Assembly (NCBI GenBank): GCA_900542985.1
Contig: UQPQ01000042.1
Span: 1 to 26,022 of the forward strand
Source: an uncultured Bacteroides sp.
GTDB lineage: Bacteria > Bacteroidota > Bacteroidia > Bacteroidales > Bacteroidaceae
Direction: 5' to 3'
Length of the DNA: 26,022 bases
Below the pieces are notes generated by a model, which saw only the letters and a program-made list of their open reading frames with translations, had not been told where the DNA came from and ran no database searches. Positions 14,958 through 22,974 of the stretch are shown one piece after another (the first letter of the stretch is position 1; the number at the start of each line of letters is the position of its first letter). The translations under genes and the position numbers were made by a program.

Positions 14958-17837
14958 TTACTTCTTACACAAATCCTTATAATCACAATACAAACATTTT
15001 TCCGGTATTTCGGTCTGGCGGAAAGGAATATCCGGATGGAAGATTTCTTCCAACAGTTCTTTTAATCTTCCTCTGAATTCTTCTTCATGTTGTGCAAAGT
15101 CGGTTACTTCTTCTTTGCTCTTACGCGGTTCTCCCATACGTACTATTGGAGAATAATCGGCAGAAGCAGCACGGTGTATATAGAGCAGAGCCGGCGCCAC
15201 CTTACGGGAATCGTTCTTTTCACGCAACTGCTTACAAATGAGTGAAGCATAAAGAAAGGTTTGGAAGATGTAGTTAGAACGTTTCTTGTCGGGTATAAAA
15301 AGTGACTCCACATTGGCAGGAATATCTGCATCTCCTCCTGTCTTGTAATCCACAATACGTAAGACATTATCTTTCGCATCCATACGGTCGATAATTCCTC
15401 CAATACGCGAACGAATTATTCCTTTTGGAGTCTGTATTTCGGTAGGCTCGAAGACCGGATATTCCGATGCTACAAAAGTAAACGGAGCATGGCGCAGGTC
15501 GTTTCGCAACAACTGGCGAATGTATTTTACGATAACGGCAGAATTAATGAGCTGTACTCCGTTGTATTCTGGCTTTTCATCGGGTTTTACATGGAAGAAA
15601 AGGCGCTTAAACGCATCATCCACATAATTCTGCACACGGATTTCATCTTTCAGCAGAGCCTCGATAGCATCTTTGTTTATCACCTTTCCGTGCGTAGTCA
15701 AATCTTTGTAAATATGCTCTGCCGCATCGTGGAAAATGGTCCCAAACGTAGCTGAATCGATTTCACCGGTTACTTCATCAGGCAAAGAGAGTTTGGCTAC
15801 GGCACGATAATAAAACTTTAGTGGACAATCCAAATAGTAATTCAAAGCAGAAGGAGAAAGTACGGCCTTGGGATTGACCCGAACATCGAACAAGCTCTGC
15901 ATACGTTTCATGACTTCCGGTGTCTTTTCTACCACAATAGGCTGAGAACCTTGAGGCGACTGTGCTGCTTCCAGATGGGCACGTTTTACGGTATACCCCC
16001 ACTCGATAAGGAACTGGAGCATGAAACGCGACAATTCTCCGTGGTTAATGCCATCGGTAGCAGTATTATACATCATGGTTACTTTTTCGGCACGCTGTAT
16101 CATACGGTAGAAATAGTAAGCATAAACCGCAATCTTGTGTTCGATGGTAGTCATGCCAAAGGCTTTTCTCAAGTTGTAGGGAATGAAAGACGAATCGCCT
16201 CCTGATTTTGGAAGCTGTCCTTCGTTGACAGAAAGCAATACCAGATGACGAAAATCGAGGTTACGGGTTTCCAATACCCCCATTACCTGCATACCGATAG
16301 CCGGTTCGCCATGAAAAGGAATGCTGGCCGTAGCCAATACACGAGTAAGCAAACGTTTTAGTGTAGGAAGTTGAACGGTTAGTTCACCACTTTCTACTAA
16401 GGTATGGAAACGATTGACCAACGTGTAAGCTTTGAACAATGATTCGCGATACAACTGATCGAAAGCCTCTCCTGCCCCACTTCCCTGCTTGTTGTATAAT
16501 GCCGCCACTTGTTTCAAGGCTTCTCCCAAAAGTGAGCATAAACCCAAGTTGGTTGTCTGAGGTTCGAACAGCAGTTCCAATACTGCATCTTTCTTCAGCT
16601 CCAAAGGAAGCGGATAAAAACGATTGTCATGAATCAAAGTCTTTTCAAGTTCCTCTGCCATAGCAGACAATTGCCGGGTATACGAATGACGCAACAGACT
16701 GAGAACTTCGGCAAAGCGGTATCTGCCATTGGTTGCATTGTATCCTGCCACATGAAGCTCCATCAGCGAATTGATGAAACTATATGCCGGAGTCTGCGAC
16801 AAAGGAAACCCCATCGTAATGTTGATGTGACGAATATTGTCTGGCAAAGCATGCAGCACAGGCTGCAACAAGGCTTCGTTGCACAATACTACAGCAGTTT
16901 CTTTTTCCTGTTCGGTAAGATTTTCCCGAATCCACTGAGGCAGATAACGTACCTGGCCATTCTCTGTAGGCGACTCGATGAAGGTTACCTCTTTAGGATG
17001 ATTCAGATGGTCGAAGAAGGAAGCCGGCAACTCTGAAGGAAAATCACGAAGATTGCGACGGATAAATTCTCCTGCTTCATGCGGAGTTTTATTCAAATAG
17101 AATACATCGTAATCCCAGTAGAACCAAGCTTTTCCTGCAGCATTCAACTTTTCGAACAGACGGTGCTCTACTTTGTTCAATACATTGAATCCGACAAATA
17201 CATATTTCTTGTAAGGAAGCTGTTCGATGTTCAATTCATCGATTACACGGCGATAAAGCATTCCTTCGTATGCCAATTTCTGACTGGCCAACAATGTCCT
17301 GTATTGTATATAGATATCGCCCAATACATCCCAAAGGGAAATAAAGCGTTGTTTAAGCTCCGTTACCTGATTGATAGAGAAATTCTTGAAGAACTGACTG
17401 ATGGCTTCTTTCTGTCCTTCTTCAAGAAAATCGTAATCATCCATCAAAGCATTCAGGTCTTTCAGGTTACTGAACAGGGCTTTCGTGTCCACCAGGTTCT
17501 TGTCGGCATCATCGAAATCGCCAATCAGCATTTCTCCCCAGAAATAAAATTCGTCCAGCGTTTCCTTGCTACCCGTCACCTCTCGGAAGATTTTATATAA
17601 ATCGCATACCAGCTTTACCGGATCACCCACGGTCCAGTCGGACGACTGGCGGAAAAGTTCACTGATGCTGACATAAGAAGGCGACCAAAGAGGACGGTCG
17701 GCTTCCTTGGCCAGATATTCGTCGAAGAACAATCCGGCACGCTTATTGGGAAAGACCACGGCTACATCTGTAAAATCACCACCGGTCTTCTGATATAAAT
17801 CGTGTGCTACTTGCTGTAAAAAAGTTTCCATACGCAT
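14958..17837 (-). CDS. AddB-like PD-(D/E)XK nuclease with iron-sulfur cysteines and no Walker A
   Basis: A 959-residue protein beginning MRMETFLQQVAHDLYQ (ATG at 17837; another ATG is two codons in). The frame is open 21 codons further, but that part overlaps the addA-like stop region and looks unlike the family. The C-terminal nuclease is clear: 'SRIGGIIDRMDAKDN', then LRIVDYKTGG with D830 and K832. Cysteines C671 (LDCPLKFYY), C948, C951 and C957 (CLYCDYKDLC) match the AddB iron-sulfur staple. The N-terminal helicase-like part has 'VAVVFPNKRAGLFF' where an ATP loop would be, with no GxGKS/T, so it is probably a non-catalytic helicase fold that scans DNA. It starts 26 bases after the AddA-like gene, with which it would form the double-strand-break end-resection complex feeding RecA. 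Confidence 0.9.
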   Translation of the reverse strand: MRMETFLQQVAHDLYQKTGGDFTDVAVVFPNKRAGLFFDEYLAKEADRPLWSPSYVSISELFRQSSDWTVGDPVKLVCDLYKIFREVTGSKETLDEFYFWGEMLIGDFDDADKNLVDTKALFSNLKDLNALMDDYDFLEEGQKEAISQFFKNFSINQVTELKQRFISLWDVLGDIYIQYRTLLASQKLAYEGMLYRRVIDELNIEQLPYKKYVFVGFNVLNKVEHRLFEKLNAAGKAWFYWDYDVFYLNKTPHEAGEFIRRNLRDFPSELPASFFDHLNHPKEVTFIESPTENGQVRYLPQWIRENLTEQEKETAVVLCNEALLQPVLHALPDNIRHINITMGFPLSQTPAYSFINSLMELHVAGYNATNGRYRFAEVLSLLRHSYTRQLSAMAEELEKTLIHDNRFYPLPLELKKDAVLELLFEPQTTNLGLCSLLGEALKQVAALYNKQGSGAGEAFDQLYRESLFKAYTLVNRFHTLVESGELTVQLPTLKRLLTRVLATASIPFHGEPAIGMQVMGVLETRNLDFRHLVLLSVNEGQLPKSGGDSSFIPYNLRKAFGMTTIEHKIAVYAYYFYRMIQRAEKVTMMYNTATDGINHGELSRFMLQFLIEWGYTVKRAHLEAAQSPQGSQPIVVEKTPEVMKRMQSLFDVRVNPKAVLSPSALNYYLDCPLKFYYRAVAKLSLPDEVTGEIDSATFGTIFHDAAEHIYKDLTTHGKVINKDAIEALLKDEIRVQNYVDDAFKRLFFHVKPDEKPEYNGVQLINSAVIVKYIRQLLRNDLRHAPFTFVASEYPVFEPTEIQTPKGIIRSRIGGIIDRMDAKDNVLRIVDYKTGGDADIPANVESLFIPDKKRSNYIFQTFLYASLICKQLREKNDSRKVAPALLYIHRAASADYSPIVRMGEPRKSKEEVTDFAQHEEEFRGRLKELLEEIFHPDIPFRQTEIPEKCLYCDYKDLCKK

Positions 17838-17863
17838 TCCGTTTCTTTTTATACTTTTCTTTA

Positions 17864-20800
17864 TCAGATGGCTTCCAGTTCGTTGGCAAATACATACCAT
17901 AAATAGCCTTCCACATGGGTATATCCCATAGAAATAAGCAAGTCCATATATTCGCGCACCTGACGATTGTAAATATCTTTTTTCTTACCAAACTTAAAAT
18001 CAACGACTACAACCTTGTCTTTCTTCATCATGACACGGTCGGGACGTCGGGTCTGTACCTTTCCGTCAGCATCAGTATAGATGATAGCACATTCGTTGTA
18101 TAGTCTCCATTCACCATTGTACCACTCTTTGACGCGCGGATTATGCAAAGCCCATGCAGCCAACTTACGGATTTGCTCTTCCTGTTCTGCCGATTCGATA
18201 ATGCCTTCGAAACGAAGTCGTTCAATGGCTTGGGGAAGATCACTCTCCTGCCCGATGGAAGCAAAAAGGTGATGCAACAATTGTCCTTGACGAATGTAAC
18301 GGCTTTCCTTGTCTTCTTCTTCATCGCCTCGTATGAAATCGGCTGAACGGTTGGATTGTTTGAACTCCACTTCTGTTTCCAAAGATTCGATGGTGACAGG
18401 AAGGGCTTCGGCTTCGGTAGTTAGGCGGTTGGTAGACGTAGTCTTTTTCTTCGAAGTATCCGATAGGCAGAGTGTACCATATTCGTAGATTTCCTCTCCT
18501 TCTATGGAAGAATCGTTCTCTTCTTCTCCGGCAGATGTAGCAGAAGAGGAAAAAAGCGATACCTGAGGCAATGCTTCGGAAAGAAGTCCGGATACCGTTC
18601 CACGCTGATTGGCTTTTCCCCAGATGATAAGATTTTTACAGGCACGTGTAAATGCTACGTAAAGCAGATTCAGGTTGTCTACCCAAAGCTGCAAACGTTC
18701 TTCCCGGTAACTGTTCCGGTAAATGGATTCTGCCATATTTGCCGAATAGTTTACCGGAACAAGATCGAGTTCGTTGAAGGGAGGAAGATCGGTTTCATCA
18801 CCTGTACCGGCTACCGAACACCAGATAAGATGATTGTTGGTTTCGTTCTCCATCTTCCAGTCACAGAATGGAATCAGTACCGTATGATATTCCAATCCCT
18901 TTGATTTGTGGATAGAAAGAATACGGATACCATCAATTTCTCCGGAAGGAATGGTCTTTTCATGCAATTTTTCATCCCAATGCACAATAAATGCTGTCAG
19001 TTCAGATGAATTGTTCTGCAGATAATCGGTTACCGCATCGTAGAAAGCACAGAGATAAGCTCCCTGGTCTTTTATCTCTTGCAAATTGAAAAGGAGGAAG
19101 AGTTTCTCCAGCAGTTCGTAAAGAGGCATAAGTCGTAACACAGCGATTTGCAACATAAATCCTGCCGGAAGATAATCTTCAATCCGGTTAAGTAGGACAG
19201 TATTCAGGTCGACTGATTTATGCAATACTTCCTGCTGATAGGATACCGCCAGACGCGCTTGAGCAATACGGTCCTCGGGAGTAATGAGATAGCGCAAGGC
19301 ATCAATCATCATGCATACAGCAAGTGAGGCATCCAGACGAAAGGCTTCGTCGGATACAATGCGATACGGAGTATATTTATCAAAATAATCGGCTACAGCC
19401 GGAATAGCTTTGTTCTTTCGCACCAGAATGGCAATGTCGTTTACTTGCACCCCTTGTCCTACCAATGTGTCCACTTCACGGGCCAGTTCTTCCAGCATAC
19501 GGTCTGCATAAGGATGCTCCTTGCTATCAGCCAGAAAACTGATTTTGATGTATCCTTCTTCGGTTTTCTTGGCAGTTTGCTGGCAGACATCGCTATACGC
19601 ATTCATCAGTTGGGTACAAGGCTCTCCCGATTCTTCTTCATAGCGGTCGTTCAGCACCTGGCAGGCTGCTGTAAATAGTTCGTTATTAAAACGGATAATG
19701 TTGGCCTCGCTACGCCAATTGGTAGCAAGTGTACATTCCTGGGTGCGAAAAGCCGGGTCTTTATCCAAATTCGCCAAGATACGCCAGTCACCGCTACGCC
19801 AACGGTAAATGCTCTGTTTGATATCGCCCACAATCAAACTCCCCTCCTTCTTCGACAAGCTTTCCTGTAAAAGCAGACGGAAGTTTTCCCATTGCATACG
19901 GGAAGTATCCTGAAATTCATCAATCATCACCGTATCGATAGTGGTTCCTATTTTTTCGTATACAAACGAAGCATCTCCCTCCCGAATCAGGCTATGCAAC
20001 AGATTGTTGGTATCCGAGAGCAAAAAACGATTGTGTTCCTGATTCTGCAAGCGTACTTCATCGTCGATATGAGCCAGCAGACGAAGATTATTGAGATGGC
20101 GGAGTGAAAGATCACAGGAATTGACTATCAGATTGTTTCGTACACGGAACTTTTCCGCTTCCCCCAATAAGGGAATCAGTTCATTGGCGGCAAGTGAACG
20201 GATAGTATCCCGATAAGAAGATGTTTTGGTTGTCCAGTTATCCTCACTTTCAAGACATTTTTCTACCGTAGCATTGCGAATATCATTCGCCAGATATCCG
20301 TTCGAAAGCTTGTTAAAGTAACTTCCTATCCCTCTCGAACCATTCTTCAGATCGGCCGGACTCAGGCCGTTTGCTTCCAGCAAACCAATGAACTGTTCGC
20401 TGAATCCTTTCATCTGTTCTAATGCCTCTTCGCGAAGGTCCTGCAACTGCTTGCGATAATGAGGAATGAACTGAGGATCAGCCAATTTTTTACGGAGTCC
20501 TTTTCCTTTCTCCAGGTATTCTTCATCGAAGATATTTCGACCAAAGTTCTTGATTTCTCCCGACACATTCCAGCGCTTGTCATCGGCTATTCGCTCTTCA
20601 ATATACTCCAACAGCCAATACAATACCGGTGAACGGCGATCCAACTTTTCGATAAGGGTATCTACCGCATCACTCAGCACTTCCGCATTATTCAGTTCTA
20701 CCGAAAGATTGGCACCCAACTCCAGTTCGCGAGCCAGATTACGCATAACCGACTGGAAAAAAGAGTCGATGGTTTCGATACGGAAGCGACTATAATCGTG

Positions 20801-21103
20801 AATAATATAATGCAAGGCTTCATCTGCCGCCTGTCTCACTTCAGCTTCAGTCTTCGAAGTACGGCGAACGATTTCCTGCAAATAATTATCCGAACCTTTG
20901 TCTTTTGTAGCAATACCGTACAGCTGACTTAAAATACGGTCTTTCATTTCCGTAGTAGCTTTGTTGGTAAAGGTTACGGCCAATATTTTGCGATACGCGT
21001 GAGGATCTTGTATAAGTTGGATAATGAATTGTATAGCCAGCGTAAAGGTCTTTCCAGAACCTGCCGAGGCCTTATAAACTAATAATCGGGGATCTTGCTC
21101 CAT
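17864..21103 (-). CDS. AddA-like UvrD-family helicase with C-terminal nuclease domain
   Basis: A 1079-residue protein of the RecB/AddA type. Walker A ASAGSGKT is at 12-19, right after the start MEQDPRLLVYK. Walker B/motif II VMIDEFQDTSRMQ has D395 and E396, and is followed by 'GDIKQSIYRWRSGDW' (motif III). Motif V is seen as 'ILSIHKSKGLEYHTVLIPF' (about residue 733), and 'NLLYVAFTRACKNLIIWG' is motif VI. The C-terminus carries a PD-(D/E)XK nuclease core VVVVDFKFGKK (D1035, K1037). Together with the adjacent AddB-like nuclease it should unwind and degrade DNA from double-strand ends until a regulatory site, then leave a 3' tail for RecA. It lies 66 bases after the small tail-anchored protein gene and probably has its own promoter. 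Confidence 0.93.
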   Translation of the reverse strand: MEQDPRLLVYKASAGSGKTFTLAIQFIIQLIQDPHAYRKILAVTFTNKATTEMKDRILSQLYGIATKDKGSDNYLQEIVRRTSKTEAEVRQAADEALHYIIHDYSRFRIETIDSFFQSVMRNLARELELGANLSVELNNAEVLSDAVDTLIEKLDRRSPVLYWLLEYIEERIADDKRWNVSGEIKNFGRNIFDEEYLEKGKGLRKKLADPQFIPHYRKQLQDLREEALEQMKGFSEQFIGLLEANGLSPADLKNGSRGIGSYFNKLSNGYLANDIRNATVEKCLESEDNWTTKTSSYRDTIRSLAANELIPLLGEAEKFRVRNNLIVNSCDLSLRHLNNLRLLAHIDDEVRLQNQEHNRFLLSDTNNLLHSLIREGDASFVYEKIGTTIDTVMIDEFQDTSRMQWENFRLLLQESLSKKEGSLIVGDIKQSIYRWRSGDWRILANLDKDPAFRTQECTLATNWRSEANIIRFNNELFTAACQVLNDRYEEESGEPCTQLMNAYSDVCQQTAKKTEEGYIKISFLADSKEHPYADRMLEELAREVDTLVGQGVQVNDIAILVRKNKAIPAVADYFDKYTPYRIVSDEAFRLDASLAVCMMIDALRYLITPEDRIAQARLAVSYQQEVLHKSVDLNTVLLNRIEDYLPAGFMLQIAVLRLMPLYELLEKLFLLFNLQEIKDQGAYLCAFYDAVTDYLQNNSSELTAFIVHWDEKLHEKTIPSGEIDGIRILSIHKSKGLEYHTVLIPFCDWKMENETNNHLIWCSVAGTGDETDLPPFNELDLVPVNYSANMAESIYRNSYREERLQLWVDNLNLLYVAFTRACKNLIIWGKANQRGTVSGLLSEALPQVSLFSSSATSAGEEENDSSIEGEEIYEYGTLCLSDTSKKKTTSTNRLTTEAEALPVTIESLETEVEFKQSNRSADFIRGDEEEDKESRYIRQGQLLHHLFASIGQESDLPQAIERLRFEGIIESAEQEEQIRKLAAWALHNPRVKEWYNGEWRLYNECAIIYTDADGKVQTRRPDRVMMKKDKVVVVDFKFGKKKDIYNRQVREYMDLLISMGYTHVEGYLWYVFANELEAI

Positions 21104-21129
21104 ATCTTTCTGTGTAAATTAGCTGAACA

Positions 21130-21137
21130 CAAAGATA
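21130..21137 (-). promoter_or_regulatory. Possible -7 box for the AddA-like gene
   Basis: On the minus strand this reads TATCTTTG, matching TAnnTTTG, 26 bases upstream of the AddA-like ATG. No convincing -33 box is visible at the expected distance. Confidence 0.4.
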
Positions 21138-21169
21138 AGAAACCTTCGGGAATATATACAGGCTTCCCT

Positions 21170-21460
21170 TCAAACAATTAGCAGAATAAGTGCAGCAAGA
21201 AGTAGTATGACCAGTAAAATAGCACCGAGAAAAATCAATGTAAAACGGAAGAAATGCTTTCTCTCTGCAGACTCCCGGATTTGAGTCTGATGTATAATTT
21301 CCGATAAATCTTCGGAAGTGATATCAGGTAAAGGCGAGGCTTCTTTTACCGACAACAGACGCTGGTGTGTGGCATGCAAGCGCTCCTTGCTTACCTTACG
21401 GAGTTCACGGTTTTCTTTGTCCCGACGAAGCATATCATTGATACAGCCTAAGGTTCCCAT
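21170..21460 (-). CDS. Small tail-anchored hypothetical protein
   Basis: I do not recognise this 96-residue protein. It has a charged, helical cytoplasmic-looking part (residues 10-70; Arg/Lys/Glu-rich, 'LRRDKENRELRKVSKERLHATHQRLL'). One strongly hydrophobic C-terminal helix follows (about 72-96, 'FRFTLIFLGAILLVILLLAALILLIV') and ends the protein at the membrane. This is the shape of a tail-anchored or single-pass regulator. It starts at an ATG at 21460 and lies upstream of the AddA-like gene in the same direction, 66 bases apart. Whether they are co-transcribed is unclear because a candidate promoter lies between them. Confidence 0.6.
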   Translation of the reverse strand: MGTLGCINDMLRRDKENRELRKVSKERLHATHQRLLSVKEASPLPDITSEDLSEIIHQTQIRESAERKHFFRFTLIFLGAILLVILLLAALILLIV

Positions 21461-21603
21461 TGTAAAAAGAGTGTAAGGTTATTTCTTAAAGATAAGCAAT
21501 AAATAAAGGCACTCCAAACTACAGTCGTTAAAATATCTTGGCCTGTAATCACAGCTATACTTCTTCGGGGCTTATCAAAACCTGTATATAGCCCAAAAGA
21601 ATA

Positions 21604-21849
21604 TTACTTTTCGAGCATGTGCAATGCTTTACAAAGCTGATCAGGACACGAAGTAGGGCGACCTCCGCAACGGATTCCCTCCAGACGACTGATCACTGCT
21701 TCTACCGGCATTCCTTTTACCAAAGCACTGATGCCTTGCAGATTGCCATTACATCCTCCAATGAAATGTACCTCCTGCACTATACCATTCTCTACTTCTA
21801 CTTCGATCAGTTTACTGCATGTACCTTGTGTAGTATAATTAATTTTCAT
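21604..21849 (-). CDS. TSCPD domain-containing protein (TIGR03905 family)
   Basis: An 81-residue protein starting at the ATG at 21849 (MKINYTTQGTCSKLIEVEVENG). The frame continues 19 codons upstream, but those are hydrophobic and unlike the family. It carries the namesake RPTSCPDQLC motif (C68, C73), with C11, C33 and C61 as further cysteines ('FIGGCNGNLQGISAL', 'IRCGGR'). The family resembles the small C-terminal cysteine domain of vitamin B12-dependent ribonucleotide reductase NrdJ, here standing alone. Metal binding is likely; a specific function is not known. It follows the yebC unit, beyond a hairpin terminator. Confidence 0.9.
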   Translation of the reverse strand: MKINYTTQGTCSKLIEVEVENGIVQEVHFIGGCNGNLQGISALVKGMPVEAVISRLEGIRCGGRPTSCPDQLCKALHMLEK

Positions 21850-21877
21850 ATCAATCAAAATAAAGAGTATAAAATAA

Positions 21878-21931
21878 AAGGAACTGTAGCAAAACAAAAG
21901 CAACAAGTCACTTGTCCTGATACAGTTCCTT
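21878..21931 (-). terminator. Terminator of the pheT-yebC unit
   Basis: AAGGAACTGTA (21878-21888) pairs perfectly with TACAGTTCCTT (21921-21931). Inside the 32-base loop a smaller stem, ACAAG/CTTGT (21903-21907 and 21911-21915), can form. On the minus strand the outer stem is followed by TTTATTTTAT. It lies between the yebC stop at 21964 and the TSCPD gene. Confidence 0.75.
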
Positions 21932-21963
21932 CTTTGTCTTATTATCGTTCAGACACGAAAGAA

Positions 21964-22695
21964 TTATTCTTCTTCCGGTTTCATATTTGTATATACAGTC
22001 TGTACGTCATCGAACTCTTCCAGACGTTCAATCATCTTGTCGATAGTTTCACGCTGTTCCGGAGTTACTTCTTTCAAATCGTTTGGTATATATGTAAAGT
22101 CACCACCTACATCTTCAAATCCACATTCTTCCAAATGTTTCTGAATAGCAGCATAACTCTTAGGATCACCATAGATAGTAATTGTTCCTTCTTCCGGATC
22201 TTCATCAAACTCATCTTCGACATTATAGTCAATCAGGTCGAGAATCAGTTCTTCCATATCCATGCCATCCTTCTTCTTAAAGGTAAATACACATTTATGG
22301 TCGAACAAGAATGCCAATGATCCTGTAGTACCCAAGTTACCACCAAATTTATTAAATACAGAACGAACGTCTGCTACAGTACGTGTAGTATTGTCTGTCA
22401 AAGTATCTACAAATACGGCTACTCCATGAGGACCATATCCTTCGTATGTCATACCTTTGTAGTCGCTCTGGTCTTTACCCATTGCGTTTTTGATAGCACG
22501 TTCGATATTATCCTTCGGCATGTTTTCACGCTTACAAGTAGCGATTACCGAACGCAATGTCGGGTTGTTTTCCGGTTCCGGACCGCCAGCTTTTACTGCA
22601 ATAGCGATTTGTTTACCCAGACGTGTAAAGGTCTTAGCCATGTGACCCCATCTTTTCAGCTTTGTAGCTTTTCTATATTCAAATGCTCTTCCCAT
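21964..22695 (-). CDS. YebC/PmpR (TACO1) family protein
   Basis: A 243-residue protein with the classic start MGRAFEYRKATKLKRWGHMAKTFTRLGKQI. Also present are the family's 'ENNPTLRSVIATCKRENMPKDNIERAIKNA' and 'MTYEGYGPHGVAVFVDTLTDNTTRTVADVRSVFNKFGGNLG' segments and an acidic C-terminal domain ('VQTVYTNMKPEEE'). Family members were first described as DNA-binding regulators. More recent work on YebC/TACO1 shows they help ribosomes translate polyproline-type stretches. Either role is compatible with the sequence. It lies 25 bases after the small membrane protein gene. Confidence 0.96.
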   Translation of the reverse strand: MGRAFEYRKATKLKRWGHMAKTFTRLGKQIAIAVKAGGPEPENNPTLRSVIATCKRENMPKDNIERAIKNAMGKDQSDYKGMTYEGYGPHGVAVFVDTLTDNTTRTVADVRSVFNKFGGNLGTTGSLAFLFDHKCVFTFKKKDGMDMEELILDLIDYNVEDEFDEDPEEGTITIYGDPKSYAAIQKHLEECGFEDVGGDFTYIPNDLKEVTPEQRETIDKMIERLEEFDDVQTVYTNMKPEEE

Positions 22696-22720
22696 TGGAT
22701 AGTATATTTTAGTTTATTTT

Positions 22721-22960
22721 TTAATGAATTTTCTTGTCTTTATTCTTTTCCAGCTTTCTACATTTAAAGAAAGCCAGACAAGCGATAGTTACGCATACTA
22801 ATCCACCGGCTATTGCCAGAATATTCTTCCAGGTTTCATTGACAGAAAAATTATACAACACTCTGCCCGCCTGTATTGTCAGAAGAAAGAACAGTACAAA
22901 AGCAGCTGTATATTTCCTTTTCTCCTTGATGTGATAGTCCGGTTTGATTTCGGTATGCAT
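22721..22960 (-). CDS. Small hypothetical membrane protein with two helices
   Basis: A 79-residue protein I do not recognise. A charged N-terminus (MHTEIKPDYHIKEKRKY) is followed by two hydrophobic segments (about 18-37 and 47-66). The C-terminus is strongly basic (KCRKLEKNKDKKIH), putting both ends in the cytoplasm by the positive-inside rule. It sits tightly between pheT (14 bases upstream) and yebC (25 bases downstream), on the same strand with no terminator, so it is surely co-transcribed. That supports it as a real gene. No function can be assigned. Confidence 0.7.
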   Translation of the reverse strand: MHTEIKPDYHIKEKRKYTAAFVLFFLLTIQAGRVLYNFSVNETWKNILAIAGGLVCVTIACLAFFKCRKLEKNKDKKIH

Positions 22961-22974
22961 AAAGTTTTTCTTTT

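Noticed and set aside
17079..17600. Plus-strand open frame of 173 codons
   Set aside because: Antisense to the AddB-like gene with no domain features.
21541..21600. Weak GGGCT...AGCCC stem after the TSCPD gene
   Set aside because: Only about five base pairs are secure and there is no T run, so I do not list it as a terminator.
21619..22320. Plus-strand open frame of 233 codons
   Set aside because: It crosses the antisense of the TSCPD gene, a terminator and yebC; the composition is Phe/Tyr/Cys-rich as expected from an antisense frame.
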